In this document: positions 1 through 7,977 of the stretch, one piece after another
How the letters are laid out: every line of letters begins with the position of its first letter
Numbering within the stretch: position 1 is the first letter of the stretch
Notes under the pieces: generated by a model
The model's input: the letters and a program-made list of their open reading frames with translations, nothing else
Databases searched by the model: none
Told to the model about the DNA's origin: nothing
Program-made: the position numbers and the translations under genes
NCBI RefSeq assembly: GCF_025567085.1
Contig: NZ_JAOQJN010000007.1
Span: 1-64,000, forward strand
Reading direction: 5' to 3'
DNA: 64,000 nucleotides
Source: Bovifimicola ammoniilytica
Lineage (GTDB): Bacteria > Bacillota > Clostridia > Lachnospirales > Lachnospiraceae

Positions 1-312
1 TTCCTTACCTTCAATTATAACAGATGTATACTGTTCAGAAAGTGTCTTATATTCCCAAGGCCATTCAATAGCAGATTCTCCACATAAAATGGAGATATTT
101 TTGTACTCTCGCTCAATTCCACCAATGAAAATAGGGGATGTGTTGCTATTATTAAATATCATTGTGCCTGCCACAACAATCATTGCAAGACAAGCTGCTA
201 TTGCCCCCCATTTGACCCAACTTTTTTTCTTTTTGTAAGGAACCTTTTCTGCCGCTTCAACATATTCCGAATTCACAAGTTCCATTTTGTCTAAAAATTC
301 ATTTCCTCTCAT
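1..312 (-). CDS. Membrane-anchored anti-sigma-like protein, cut by window edge
   Basis: Only the N-terminal 104 residues are inside the window; the frame stays open to base 1. It has a charged cytoplasmic start, a KKKKSWVKWG basic stretch at about residues 27-36, then one hydrophobic segment (about 37-52) and an extracytoplasmic part. Its ATG overlaps the TGA of the sigma gene by 4 bp (ATGA), so the two are translationally coupled. The same layout is seen in the pair at 23.8-25.4 kb, whose protein has a matching W-KWG-AAC segment, so the two are paralogues. Role as an anti-sigma factor or co-regulated partner is inferred from this arrangement; no named domain is certain. Confidence 0.6.
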   Translation of the reverse strand, partial: MRGNEFLDKMELVNSEYVEAAEKVPYKKKKSWVKWGAIAACLAMIVVAGTMIFNNSNTSPIFIGGIEREYKNISILCGESAIEWPWEYKTLSEQYTSVIIEGKE

Positions 313-878
313 AAAGTGTAGCCCTCCTTCTCAAGATACTCCCGTAGCTGATTACGGCAACGGAAGAGTGTTGTTTTCACTTTGCTTTCAGAAATAGCAT
401 AGTGTTTGGAGATATCAGCTATGGAATCCAAAAACCAATAACGACGCAAGAAGATATTTCTTTTCTCTTCATCAAGAGTAGCAAGAAAATTGTTAATTGC
501 ATCCTTCAAGATAATATCGTCAATGCGACATTCCGTATCATCTGGGGACGGTATGCATTGTTCCATTTCTGTGCTGAGTTCACATATAAATGCACTGCGT
601 TTCAATCGGTTTCTGTCTCGACATATATTCAGCGAAATATGTCTTGTGATTCGTGCCAGAAAAGCAAAAAGATACGTTCTTGGCTCATGTGGCGGGATGG
701 TTCTCCACGCCTCCAAATATGTATCGTTTTCACATTCTTCTGCGGTCTGCAAATCCTTGACTATGTTGTTTGCCAAAGAGCGTATACGAGTTCCATAGTT
801 TTCGGAAGTCTGCTTTATTGCTGTTTTATCACGTGACAAATACAGTTCAACTATCTTATTATCATCCAAGGCTTTCAT
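309..878 (-). CDS. ECF-type RNA polymerase sigma factor
   Basis: 189 residues, the usual ECF size. Sigma region 2 is at about residues 15-85 (the AEECENDTYLEAWRTIPP stretch is the typical region 2.2-2.3) and region 4 at about 125-180 (FLRRYWFLDSIADISKHY helix-turn-helix). It would direct RNA polymerase to a small regulon. The start has a clear AAGGAG site. It is translationally coupled to the membrane protein downstream and closely resembles the sigma gene at 23.85 kb, with the same AEEC-ND-YL-W-IPP core. The signal sensed is unknown. Confidence 0.85.
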   Translation of the reverse strand: MKALDDNKIVELYLSRDKTAIKQTSENYGTRIRSLANNIVKDLQTAEECENDTYLEAWRTIPPHEPRTYLFAFLARITRHISLNICRDRNRLKRSAFICELSTEMEQCIPSPDDTECRIDDIILKDAINNFLATLDEEKRNIFLRRYWFLDSIADISKHYAISESKVKTTLFRCRNQLREYLEKEGYTL

Positions 879-987
879 CTCCTTTCCTTCGTATTTGAAA
901 GACCTTCACCCATATAAGCACCGTTTACCATGCCGAGGTTACACTTTTCAGATAAATTATATCAAAAATTTATGAATTTTTCGACCA

Positions 988-1392
988 TCAGATACTTGTA
1001 CCACCATCCGTCATCTGCTGCAATTCAAAAAGCACCCTGGCAGACTTGCCGTCCTCCAAGGTGACTTTATGCTTGGAGTCCCAAGCGGCGCTGTATTGAT
1101 AAAAACCCTCTTTCGGCTCTGAAATACCGTTTTTGGTGCATTCCCGCACCGATGCAAGTAAAGCAAGGTCATCCTCCGCAGCGAGGGCATTTGGAAATAC
1201 GACCCGCTGGCCACCCACACCCTGGGCAAGCTGAACCGAGCCTGCCGCCATATCGGATTTGGGATAAATGTGGATATCCAGTCCGCCGGAGGTGTTGCCA
1301 AGATTGCAAACGATAACCGTTTCCGAGGAGCGAACCACACCGTTGAACCATACCTTGGTATCTTCCTTCAGCCGACTCTCGGTGTGAGGCAC
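988..1392 (-). pseudogene. GC-rich gene remnant of unknown function
   Basis: An open frame of 134 codons, clearly richer in G and C than its neighbours, that ends at 988. Its upstream side runs straight into the 60-bp palindrome at 1396-1455, so the 5' part of the original gene is missing and the ATG may not be the native start. I do not recognise the family: it is a soluble, beta-rich-looking sequence without membrane segments. The composition points to a transferred fragment cut by a rearrangement involving the adjacent insertion-sequence remnant. Confidence 0.35.
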
Positions 1393-2101
1393 ATAAACTG
1401 TCTGTAAATGATACTATAAGAATGTACATTCTTATAGTATCATTTACAAACAGTTCCACCACCATATCTTTTTCTTCAAGTTGGTGCTTTAGTCGAAGGT
1501 TCTCCCGGCGCAGCCGCTCCAATTCATCAACTTCATCATCCGTTTTGTGGTGTCCACGTTTATCGGATAGACCATCTTCTCCAGCAATATCATATTTTCT
1601 GACCCATGAATACACTTGGCTATAAGAAACATCATATAGAGAAGCTGTTCCTTTATAATCCCGGTTGTGTGTAATACAGTATTCGACGATTTCTTTACGT
1701 TCAGCTAGCGTTGTCTTTCTTCTTGCTTCTGCCATATAGACCTCCCTCTTGGGATCATAATCCCTAAGTTCTCTATTGGCATTATACAACGAAATCCATT
1801 TTTGTAGTGTTGCATGTGCAGGAATTCCATATCTGGCGCATAAATCGGTAACCGATCCTTCCACGTTGATATGCTTCCGAACCATTTCAATTTTAAATTC
1901 ACTGGAATAGGAATGGTTAGCTGTAACAGAGCAGAGGGCTTCTATTCCCCCATTTTGATATGCCAGTATCCAGTTTCTTATAGTTCGTGTACTTTTTATA
2001 GATAAATCTACCATAATTTCAGAGACAGAACGTATTCCATTTAGATAATCCTCGACAGCAGAAAATTTTTCTTCAACCGTACACTTGGGTTTTCTTACCA
2101 T
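1169..2101 (-). CDS. IS3-family OrfA-like transposase remnant fused to foreign DNA
   Basis: Residues 1-215 form an IS150-type OrfA: tandem helix-turn-helix units (about 10-55, 65-110, 130-175) and a leucine-rich ERLRRENLRLKHQLEEKD coiled coil. Normally a -1 frameshift would then join OrfB with the DDE catalytic core. Here the frame instead enters the palindrome at about residue 216 and continues out of frame through the GC-rich remnant, so everything after about residue 225 is not transposase. OrfB is absent, so the element cannot move by itself. The start at 2101 has an AGGTATTT-type site. It may still be translated as a chimeric DNA-binding protein, but it is best read as a broken insertion sequence. 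Confidence 0.65.
   Translation of the reverse strand: MVRKPKCTVEEKFSAVEDYLNGIRSVSEIMVDLSIKSTRTIRNWILAYQNGGIEALCSVTANHSYSSEFKIEMVRKHINVEGSVTDLCARYGIPAHATLQKWISLYNANRELRDYDPKREVYMAEARRKTTLAERKEIVEYCITHNRDYKGTASLYDVSYSQVYSWVRKYDIAGEDGLSDKRGHHKTDDEVDELERLRRENLRLKHQLEEKDMVVELFVNDTIRMYILIVSFTDSLCASHRESAEGRYQGMVQRCGSLLGNGYRLQSWQHLRRTGYPHLSQIRYGGRLGSACPGCGWPAGRISKCPRCGG
1396..1455. repeat. 60-bp near-perfect palindrome at an IS breakpoint
   Basis: The arms 1396-1425 and 1426-1455 are reverse complements with one mismatch (1402/1449) and no loop; the centre is TGTACA. It lies exactly where the OrfA coding sequence stops resembling transposase. The form suggests a fold-back inverted duplication made during a failed transposition or repair event, rather than a terminator. 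Confidence 0.75.
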
Positions 2102-2262
2102 AAAAATACCTCCAAAGTAGATTTTGGTTATTTACCTTGTTTACTTAAGAGGTATCATATCAGTTAATCTAAGAGGTGCTTTTTTGCGCCTTGAAAGGAG
2201 GTGGTTGAAGCACACCACATCGGGGAAAGCCCGATTTAATCATTACAACAGGCATTGCCTGA

Positions 2263-2545
2263 GCTGGTGCTAAGCCTGTAAGGAATCCTGAGAGGGAAAA
2301 GCCTAAGTGGGAGGATACCATCACAAATCGAATGCTGCACTGGTCGTATACACCGGAGCAGAAAGAAGAAGTGAAGAAAGCATTAGTTGCAGATGTTCCG
2401 AAAGCAACGATTCTTACTTATTTCTATCCGGAGGTTTCTGTGGAGAGGATAAGTTCATATCGGAAGAAGCATTAAATGATATAGCATAGGCACAGGAAAT
2501 GTGGTATACTGTGCCTATGTAAAAAAGAATGTGTTTTACAAATCG
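2263..2545 (+). repeat. 283-bp direct repeat, copy 1 (holds a gene 3' fragment)
   Basis: Identical, as far as I can read, to 4000-4282 (offset 1737). It carries the last 70 codons of the gene seen more fully at 3721-4212 (frame 2263-2475, ending in YRKKH), followed by about 70 bp of intergenic DNA. Upstream at 2161-2262 is about 100 bp with no recognisable gene. The copy has no start and is a pseudogene fragment left by duplication or recombination. Confidence 0.85.
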
Positions 2546-2766
2546 AGATTTGTCTGTGAAAAGCCCGTGAATAAGCGGATGTTAATATGTATTGCTTGTG
2601 GCAACGGCTCTATTGAATATAGAATTGAGCTATCAAAAACAAGGAGGCAGAGATTATGCTAAATGAAAATATCAAAAGAATTAGAAAGTCAAAAGGGCTG
2701 TCGCAAGAAGAACTGGCAATTAAACTGAACGTAGTAAGACAGACAGTATCAAAATGGGAGAATGGT
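2540..2766 (+). repeat. 227-bp direct repeat, copy 1 (leader plus HTH 5' end)
   Basis: Matches 21925-22151 without visible difference (offset 19385). It covers an upstream leader of about 115 bp, the AAGGAGG ribosome site and the first 37 codons of an XRE regulator, up to the WENG of the helix-turn-helix. After that the two genes diverge completely, so the same promoter and DNA-reading N-terminus are joined to different C-terminal parts. Confidence 0.85.
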
Positions 2767-3165
2767 TTGTCAGTTCCAGATTCCAGTATGCTGATTATTT
2801 TGGCGAATGAACTGGATACTACTGTAAGTGAATTACTTGGAGAACCTGTAGCAGAACCGACTACCGATGATTTAAAGATTCTTTCTGAAAAATTAGAAGT
2901 TATTAATTTGCAGCTTGCAAAAAGAAGTATAACAAAGGTAAAAACGATTCGATGGATTCTTATTTCATTGTGTGCGGTTATAGTGGTAATATTTATCGCA
3001 CTTGCATCTACGAATAATTTTTATTTGAATTGGAATTACAATGATCCTGAGTTGGCAGTGGCAGGAACAATACTGCATGGGTTTGAATTCTTGTTTGTAA
3101 GACTCGCACCGATTGTTTTTTTGACTTCGGTGGTTGGAGTTGTGGTGACATATAAGAAAAGATAA
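2656..3165 (+). CDS. XRE-family regulator with C-terminal membrane segments
   Basis: 169 residues. A Cro/C1 helix-turn-helix fills residues 1-60 (QEELAIKLNVVRQTVSKWENG). A short linker follows, then two hydrophobic segments at about 100-117 and 133-162, so the protein is probably membrane-tethered. Such HTH-plus-TM proteins are common small regulators in Firmicutes, though targets are unknown. The AAGGAGG site before the ATG is strong. The first 37 codons and the upstream leader are duplicated at 21925-22151 in front of a different C-terminus. A small two-TM gene follows at once. Confidence 0.8.
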   Translation: MLNENIKRIRKSKGLSQEELAIKLNVVRQTVSKWENGLSVPDSSMLIILANELDTTVSELLGEPVAEPTTDDLKILSEKLEVINLQLAKRSITKVKTIRWILISLCAVIVVIFIALASTNNFYLNWNYNDPELAVAGTILHGFEFLFVRLAPIVFLTSVVGVVVTYKKR

Positions 3166-3198
3166 ATTCAAGTTTTTGAAACTGAGAAATCGGAATTT
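3164..3198 (+). repeat. Short hairpin repeat, copy 1 (TTGAAACTGAGAAATCGG core)
   Basis: A 35-bp sequence directly after the XRE stop codon, nearly identical to 16910-16944 and 18342-18375. Its ends (AAATTC... and ...GGAATTT) can pair, forming an imperfect hairpin around a TTGAAACTGAG loop. All copies lie just after a gene end or between gene modules. Confidence 0.7.
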
Positions 3199-3210
3199 AT
3201 GGAGGAGACA

Positions 3211-3399
3211 ATGATGGATAAAAAGACACAAAAAATAGGAGTAATTTGTTCAATTGTACAGATTATATTAAGCATAATATGCTTGATTTATAATGCGATA
3301 AATCAAGAAAATATTATAATTTGGGTATTATTTTTATGCTCTGGAATTTTATTGTTAAGTTCGAATATTAGTAGAAACAATAAAAAAGAAGACGAGTGA
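3211..3399 (+). CDS. Small two-TM membrane protein
   Basis: 62 residues starting at the ATG that follows GGAGGAGACA. Two hydrophobic helices (about 8-26 and 33-51) are joined by a short polar loop, with a lysine/asparagine-rich cytoplasmic tail. No family is recognised. It follows the membrane-bound XRE regulator closely and is followed by a strong terminator, so the two are probably cotranscribed as a regulator/small-membrane-protein unit. Confidence 0.55.
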   Translation: MMDKKTQKIGVICSIVQIILSIICLIYNAINQENIIIWVLFLCSGILLLSSNISRNNKKEDE

Positions 3400-3427
3400 G
3401 GAAGTGCAACTTCCAGTTTGCCAACTT

Positions 3428-3469
3428 GCCCTTTGAGAGAGGAGAAATCCTTTTCTCAAAGGGCTTTTT
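3428..3469 (+). terminator. Rho-independent terminator
   Basis: GCCCTTTGAGA pairs with TCTCAAAGGGC around a short loop, followed by TTTTT. It closes the XRE/small-membrane-protein unit. Confidence 0.85.
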
Positions 3470-3551
3470 CTATTTATACAGATATTCGCAAACTACAAGA
3501 TAAAGCTAAAACTTCATATACTCTAATCACAGAGGAAGTGGAGGTTTTGAT

Positions 3552-3728
3552 ATGAGTAACAGTTTAGCAGAAGTACACCCGGAGCTTGTTTCGGAGTGGT
3601 CGGAGAAGAACTTACCGCTTACACCTGATGACATTACTTTCGGTTCAAATAAAAAAGTATGGTGGAAAGGTGCTTGTGGTCACGAATGGAAGACAAGCGT
3701 TAAGGCTCGTTATAAGGTGAGCAGATAA
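3552..3728 (+). pseudogene. Truncated zinc-ribbon (PF14311-like) protein
   Basis: 58 codons beginning MSNSLAEVHPELVSEWS and ending after KVSR. The HPEL-EWS...NKKVWWKGACGHEW core is typical of the probable zinc-ribbon repeat family, whose members usually carry several such units. Here only one unit remains, and the reading frame is joined at about 3715-3725 to the 3' part of another gene. An AGAGGAAG site precedes the ATG. It may make a short product, but the fusion indicates a remnant. Confidence 0.55.
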
Positions 3729-4212
3729 TCTTATCGGTCCACCATTTGAGATTCTTTCAGATAAGGCAGTTAAGTATTATGAAAAGCTGAAAGATAAGGG
3801 CGAGAATGTGTATATAGACACTCTTACCTATGAGCAGTTTATGATGCTTGGTGATGCGAAATTAAGCAGAAGATTCTCAATGCAGGATGAAGCAGAGCAG
3901 AAAGTAAAGATAGACAGGAAACAGGCAAATGAGCTTGAGTATGTTGATGAATCACAGAAGTCAGATGCTGCAGAAAGTGCTAAAGCTTCTAATGGAAGTG
4001 CTGGTGCTAAGCCTGTAAGGAATCCTGAGAGGGAAAAGCCTAAGTGGGAGGATACCATCACAAATCGAATGCTGCACTGGTCGTATACACCGGAGCAGAA
4101 AGAAGAAGTGAAGAAAGCATTAGTTGCAGATGTTCCGAAAGCAACGATTCTTACTTATTTCTATCCGGAGGTTTCTGTGGAGAGGATAAGTTCATATCGG
4201 AAGAAGCATTAA
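3721..4212 (+). pseudogene. C-terminal fragment of a mobile-element protein
   Basis: The open frame runs in from the junction near 3720 with no proper start (a GTG lies at 3808) and reads DNLIGPPFEILSDKAVKYYE to the terminal SSYRKKH. The middle is charged and low in complexity; the last 70 residues hold the conserved-looking WSYTPEQKEEVKKAL and ILTYFYPE. I believe this is the tail of a large protein carried by Lachnospiraceae conjugative elements, but I cannot name the domain. Its 3' half is repeated at 2263-2545. Confidence 0.45.
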
Positions 4213-4282
4213 ATGATATAGCATAGGCACAGGAAATGTGGTATACTGTGCCTATGTAAAAAAGAATGTGTTTTACAAATCG
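4000..4282 (+). repeat. 283-bp direct repeat, copy 2
   Basis: Copy of 2263-2545. Here it is the natural 3' end of the gene fragment at 3721-4212 plus its trailer. It ends at AAATCG, after which copy 1 continues into an XRE gene and this copy into an SdpI-like gene. Confidence 0.85.
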
Positions 4283-4305
4283 GAAGTTGAGAGGAGGTCG
4301 CTACA

Positions 4306-4671
4306 ATGTTTATATTTTTATTTCTTTGTTCACTGTTAGTACCATTATCTATGACTTTCTTGGGATATACATGGAAAGATAATCCACCTAAAGATAGGCA
4401 AGGCATTTCGGGGTATCGAACTACTATGTCAAGAATAAATGATGAAACGTGGAAATATGCACACAAATGTTGGGGGAGCATAAATTTTGTTTTAGGAATT
4501 ATCATAGCGATACTATCAATTTTTGTTTTGATTTTAATGAAAGATGATACAAACTTTGAAATGATTTCTGTCTATTTAGTGTTTTTACAATTAGGAATTA
4601 TGATGCTTACAATTATTCCAACAGAATTTTTTCTACATAAGCATTTTACAAAATTAGGTGAAAAGAAATAG
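4306..4671 (+). CDS. SdpI/YhfL-family membrane protein
   Basis: 121 residues with three hydrophobic helices (about 1-20, 62-82, 88-108). Between the first two is the SdpI signature GYRTTMSRINDETWKYAHKC (invariant GYR, then TW and H). In Bacillus, SdpI gives immunity to the SdpC toxin and acts in signalling; related proteins occur widely without the toxin. No sdpC-like gene is nearby, so a specific immunity role is not supported. A GAGAGGAGG site precedes the ATG. An XRE-TM regulator follows. Confidence 0.75.
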   Translation: MFIFLFLCSLLVPLSMTFLGYTWKDNPPKDRQGISGYRTTMSRINDETWKYAHKCWGSINFVLGIIIAILSIFVLILMKDDTNFEMISVYLVFLQLGIMMLTIIPTEFFLHKHFTKLGEKK

Positions 4672-4826
4672 ATAACTTTGAATTTTCACATTAGTTAATA
4701 ATCACAAAATAGCGTAAAATAAGCAATGCAAAGAATATTTGCGCACCCAAAATGACGATGTAAAAGAAACATTGCTTGATAAAAATTACGATTATGATAA
4801 AGTGAGCCTATAAGGAGGTAGACAAT

Positions 4827-5315
4827 ATGCAATTAGGTCAAATGATTGTAAAAATAAGAAAAGATTATGGATTGACACAAGATGATTTTGCACAAAAATT
4901 CAATGTAACAAGGCAAACAGTTTCAAACTGGGAAAATGAAAAAAGTTATCCAGATTTGTTAACCTTGGTAAGAATCAGTGACGAATTTGATTGTTCACTT
5001 GATGTTATGTTAAAGGAGAATAATGCTGTGACAGAAGATTTGAACAAAAAAATAAAATATGGTGAAGAAAGTGCATTGATTGGAGGGATAAGCTCCATTT
5101 GTTTATTTATCTTTGCAATTGCTATGATCGTTTTGCAATATGGAAGCCCTTATATATGGGTGACTTTTTTACTTATTGCCTTTTTAAATACAAAAGCAAT
5201 AAGTATTACACTTGACAATGTAAAAAAAGAAGGAAGGAAAACAATAGTATTATTTTTAGGTTTCTTTTGTATTGTTGCATTGCTAGTATTTGGAGTGATA
5301 TCGTATATTAGATAA
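4827..5315 (+). CDS. XRE-family regulator with membrane segments
   Basis: 162 residues: Cro/C1 helix-turn-helix at 1-62 (DDFAQKFNVTRQTVSNWENE), then hydrophobic helices at about 88-105, 109-125 and 135-158. It resembles the XRE-TM gene at 2656 in plan but has its own sequence. An AAGGAGG site lies 7 bp before the ATG. It lies next to the SdpI-like gene; in the sdp system a membrane-linked regulator pairs with SdpI, so functional pairing is possible but unproven. Confidence 0.75.
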   Translation: MQLGQMIVKIRKDYGLTQDDFAQKFNVTRQTVSNWENEKSYPDLLTLVRISDEFDCSLDVMLKENNAVTEDLNKKIKYGEESALIGGISSICLFIFAIAMIVLQYGSPYIWVTFLLIAFLNTKAISITLDNVKKEGRKTIVLFLGFFCIVALLVFGVISYIR

Positions 5316-5427
5316 GAGTACAAATTCAAGTTGATATTTCACATATTTTAGGAAATTTAATAACTGTTATATTTGATTATCAAATTCTTCGCAAACCCTT
5401 GAAAATACTAAGTTTGTAGCAAGTGAA

Positions 5428-5506
5428 CTTTCCCTTACTCTTTCCCTTGTGTTACATTTTCCCATTGCTTTTCATGAACCTTAATATGGGAAAAATTAAG
5501 GGAAAG
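5428..5506. other. Candidate left attachment end of the mobilizable element
   Basis: The 305-bp gap 5316-5620 holds no gene but contains tandem TCCCTTA and TTTCCCTTGTG (5441-5451), then AAGGGAAA (5498-5505). The same TTTCCCTTGTG and AAGGGAAA occur just after the integrase gene (16798-16808 and 16831-16838). Their spacing differs, so these may be integrase arm sites rather than the exact crossover core. Confidence 0.45.
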
Positions 5507-5620
5507 AAAATTTCATAACACAATATAACATATAACAATAACGACATGGTGAACTGATTGAAATGTTTTCGATATTTAACTCTGTAACTGATTATCAAAA
5601 GAAAATGGAGATAAGATACG

Positions 5621-5860
5621 ATGAGAACAATTTATGCAGAATATAATATAAACCACGATAGTATTGATGTTTACACAAGTGCTGGATATATGCTTCGCAT
5701 TGATTGCTGGGAAGCTGAAAAAAATTTAAAAACCACATATGGATCAGAATGTGCGCTTACTTCATTGGCTGTGGATGAGCCTTTGGAATATGCAAGATTA
5801 TATCTTGATGGCAATTTACAGATGTGGGTGGATGCAGAAGATTCATTAGAACTTTATTAA
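5621..5860 (+). CDS. DUF6061-like small protein
   Basis: 79 residues, acidic, without membrane segments. The plan AEYNI...GYMLRIDCWEAE...DEPLEYARLYLDGNL matches a small uncharacterised family (DUF6061, by memory) found on integrative elements of gut Firmicutes. It is the first gene inside the predicted left end of the mobilizable element and is followed by a strong terminator. The function is unknown. Confidence 0.55.
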   Translation: MRTIYAEYNINHDSIDVYTSAGYMLRIDCWEAEKNLKTTYGSECALTSLAVDEPLEYARLYLDGNLQMWVDAEDSLELY

Positions 5861-5954
5861 GCAAGAAGTGAGATAGTGTTGTAGGGAGTTTCCTGTAGTT
5901 AAAGATACCACACCCGATATGATGAACCCACGCTTATACACTACCAGCTATGAT

Positions 5955-5995
5955 AAAAGAAAGGACAGCAATTTGACACTGCTGTCCTTTCTTTT
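5955..5995. terminator. Rho-independent terminator, T-rich on both sides
   Basis: AAAAGAAAGGACAGCA pairs perfectly with TGCTGTCCTTTCTTTT around a 9-nt loop. It separates the small DUF gene from the two-component operon. Confidence 0.85.
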
Positions 5996-6058
5996 ATAAA
6001 ATTGCAGTACACAGAAAAAAGCTGTAAAATGAAAAATATATTTGTCCTTGTAACAATT

Positions 6059-6069
6059 CTCGGACATTT
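6059..6069 (+). promoter_or_regulatory. CTCGGACATTT motif ahead of the response regulator
   Basis: The same 11 bases occur at 7901-7911 before the ABC genes, and inverted at 7847-7857. A TGTAACA lies beside each copy. A TATACT -10-like box follows here at 6076. This is a candidate binding site for the OmpR-type regulator encoded just downstream. Confidence 0.45.
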
Positions 6070-6109
6070 GCCTGTTATACTATCTGCAAAAAGAAAAGGA
6101 AGTGACAAT

Positions 6110-6799
6110 ATGAAGCAGATTTTAATTGTCGAAGACGATAATCTTTTGAATAAAACGCTTACTTATAATTTGGAATTGGACGGTTACACAATAACTTCTG
6201 TTCTGAATGCAAGGACAGCCGCTGAATCATTAAAAACAAACATTTTTGATTTGGTATTGCTGGATATAAATTTACCAGACGGAAATGGTTATGACCTATG
6301 CCGTCTTATCAAGCCAGAGCATCCTGATACAGTAGTTATATTTCTAACTGCCAACGATCAGGAAAGCGATCAGATACGAGGATATGAAGCTGGTGCAGTG
6401 GATTATATCACGAAACCTTTTTCGATTAGTGCTTTGCAGCGAAAGATCAAAGCCATGTTCGCTATGTTGGAACATCACAAACCAGCTAAGGATATTTACG
6501 AGGATGGTAGCCTGTTTCTGGATTTTTCGGAACAATTTGCAAGTTTGAACGGGAAACCATTAGCGCTTTCTGCGATGGAATATAAAATGCTGAACCTATT
6601 TCTTAAAAATCCGAAGCAGGTACTTACCCGCCAACAACTTTTGGAAAGGCTGTGGGACATTGATGAAAAATATGTAGATGAACATACCCTTACTACTTCT
6701 ATCAGCCGCATTCGCAGTAAGATTGAAGCGGATGGCGACACATATATCAAAACGGTTTACGGTATGGGTTATCAATGGACAGGAGGCGAAAAGAAATGA
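6110..6799 (+). CDS. OmpR-family response regulator of an antimicrobial-peptide type module
   Basis: 229 residues from the ATG after AAAAGGAAGTGACAAT; an in-frame start 36 codons upstream lacks a site. The receiver domain is at 1-115 with acidic pair ED near residue 9, phospho-acceptor Asp in LLDINLPDGNGYDL and the Lys of YITKPF. A winged-helix DNA-binding domain follows at about 130-225 (RQQLLERLWD...YIKTVYGMGYQW). It overlaps the kinase by ATGA. With the kinase and ABC pair downstream, this forms a Bce/Vnc-like detoxification set in which the regulator switches on the transporter. The drug or peptide sensed is unknown. Confidence 0.9.
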   Translation: MKQILIVEDDNLLNKTLTYNLELDGYTITSVLNARTAAESLKTNIFDLVLLDINLPDGNGYDLCRLIKPEHPDTVVIFLTANDQESDQIRGYEAGAVDYITKPFSISALQRKIKAMFAMLEHHKPAKDIYEDGSLFLDFSEQFASLNGKPLALSAMEYKMLNLFLKNPKQVLTRQQLLERLWDIDEKYVDEHTLTTSISRIRSKIEADGDTYIKTVYGMGYQWTGGEKK

Positions 6800-7827
6800 A
6801 ACTGAATAACCTTTCTGCTAAGAAAATTTGTAGACTGATTAGTGCTGGCATGGTTTTCTCTATGCTGGTAATTACTGGTATTTTCGGCGGTATAATGCAG
6901 GATACACGAATTTTCATAGCGGGTGGAACATTGACACTCTGTGCATTTTTCTGGATTTTTCTATTGGTGCTGTTTTTTGGAAAACGCCTTTCTCATCTTA
7001 CTTCTAATTTGTGCCGGACGCTGGACAACATGATTGATGGAAACGAGGAATTACAAAAGTCAAATGATAGTGAAACTCTTTTTGCCCGTATCAACCACCG
7101 CTTAATCCGGTTGTATGAGATTATGCAGAAAAACCGACACAAGATAGACATGGAACGACAGGAGCTTCAAATGCTGATTTCTGATATTTCGCATCAAGTA
7201 AAAACGCCTGTCAGCAATTTGCAAATGGTAACGGACACACTTTTAACAAAGCCTGTTTCAGAAGAAGAACGGATGGACTTTTTACAAGGCATACGCAGTC
7301 AGACTGATAAACTAGATTTTCTGTTCCAAGCACTGGTTAAAACATCCCGGTTGGAAACCGGAGCGATACGATTAGAAAAGAAAGACAGCAGCTTATTCCA
7401 CACGCTTGCACAAGCCATGAGCAGTATAGTATATGCCGCAGAGAAAAAAGAAATTGCTGTATCCGTGGATTGCCCGGAAAATTTGATAATCTCCCATGAT
7501 AGCAAGTGGACAAGCGAAGCCCTTTTCAATCTGCTGGACAATGCAGTAAAATACACTCCGTCAGGTGGAAAGATTTCTGTATCAGTGGTTCAGTGGGAAA
7601 TGTACGTAGAGGTCAAAGTGACCGACACCGGCAAGGGCATTTCAGAAAGCAATCAGGCTGCCATCTTCCGGCGCTTCTATCGTGAGGAAGAAGTAAACGA
7701 TCAACAGGGTGTAGGAATAGGTTTGTATTTGGCTCGTGAGATTGTAACAAGGCAAGGGGGCTATATCAAGGTCGTTTCAGAGCTGGGGCAAGGCTCAGAA
7801 TTTTCTATTATGCTTCCTGTAAGGTAA
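6796..7827 (+). CDS. Intramembrane-sensing-type histidine kinase
   Basis: 343 residues. Two transmembrane helices (about 17-37 and 42-63) are separated by only a few residues, so there is no extracellular sensor domain. A dimerisation/phosphoacceptor domain has His in SDISHQVKTPVSNL (about residue 132). The ATPase domain follows, with N box NLLDNAVKY, G1 DTGKGIS and G2 GVGIGLYLA. Kinases of this shape usually sense through a partner ABC permease, and such a permease lies 0.8 kb downstream. The ATG overlaps the regulator's TGA, and the in-frame start 7 codons earlier is less likely. Confidence 0.9.
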   Translation: MKLNNLSAKKICRLISAGMVFSMLVITGIFGGIMQDTRIFIAGGTLTLCAFFWIFLLVLFFGKRLSHLTSNLCRTLDNMIDGNEELQKSNDSETLFARINHRLIRLYEIMQKNRHKIDMERQELQMLISDISHQVKTPVSNLQMVTDTLLTKPVSEEERMDFLQGIRSQTDKLDFLFQALVKTSRLETGAIRLEKKDSSLFHTLAQAMSSIVYAAEKKEIAVSVDCPENLIISHDSKWTSEALFNLLDNAVKYTPSGGKISVSVVQWEMYVEVKVTDTGKGISESNQAAIFRRFYREEEVNDQQGVGIGLYLAREIVTRQGGYIKVVSELGQGSEFSIMLPVR

Positions 7828-7846
7828 GATATAACCACTTTTTTTG

Positions 7847-7911
7847 AAATGTCCGAGCGTTGTAACATTTCACTTTGATTTTCGATAAAAATTTTTCTAT
7901 CTCGGACATTT
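7847..7911. promoter_or_regulatory. Inverted CTCGGACATTT pair before the ABC genes
   Basis: AAATGTCCGAG (7847-7857) and CTCGGACATTT (7901-7911) form an 11-bp inverted repeat with a 43-bp spacer. TGTAACATTT lies next to each arm. The right-hand motif equals the one at 6059-6069. It is a likely operator for the response regulator controlling the transporter; a very weak attenuator hairpin is the alternative. Confidence 0.5.
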
Positions 7912-7977
7912 GTGTAACATTTGTGGTTTACAATGGCTTTATCAACAGATAGAAAGCCTTGAAAGGAGCATTTGAAT

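Noticed and set aside
2161..2262. 3' end of a group II intron matching the 5' fragment at 18.4 kb
   Set aside because: No domain V sequence (AGC/GAAA-type hairpin) could be found there.
2307..2489. 60-codon frame repeated exactly at 4044-4226
   Set aside because: It is another frame of the real WSYTPEQKEEV-encoding sequence inside the 283-bp repeat.
4306..5315. Complete sdpABC-RI toxin/immunity system
   Set aside because: Only the SdpI-like protein is recognisable; no sdpA, sdpB or sdpC sequence is nearby and the regulator is XRE rather than ArsR type.
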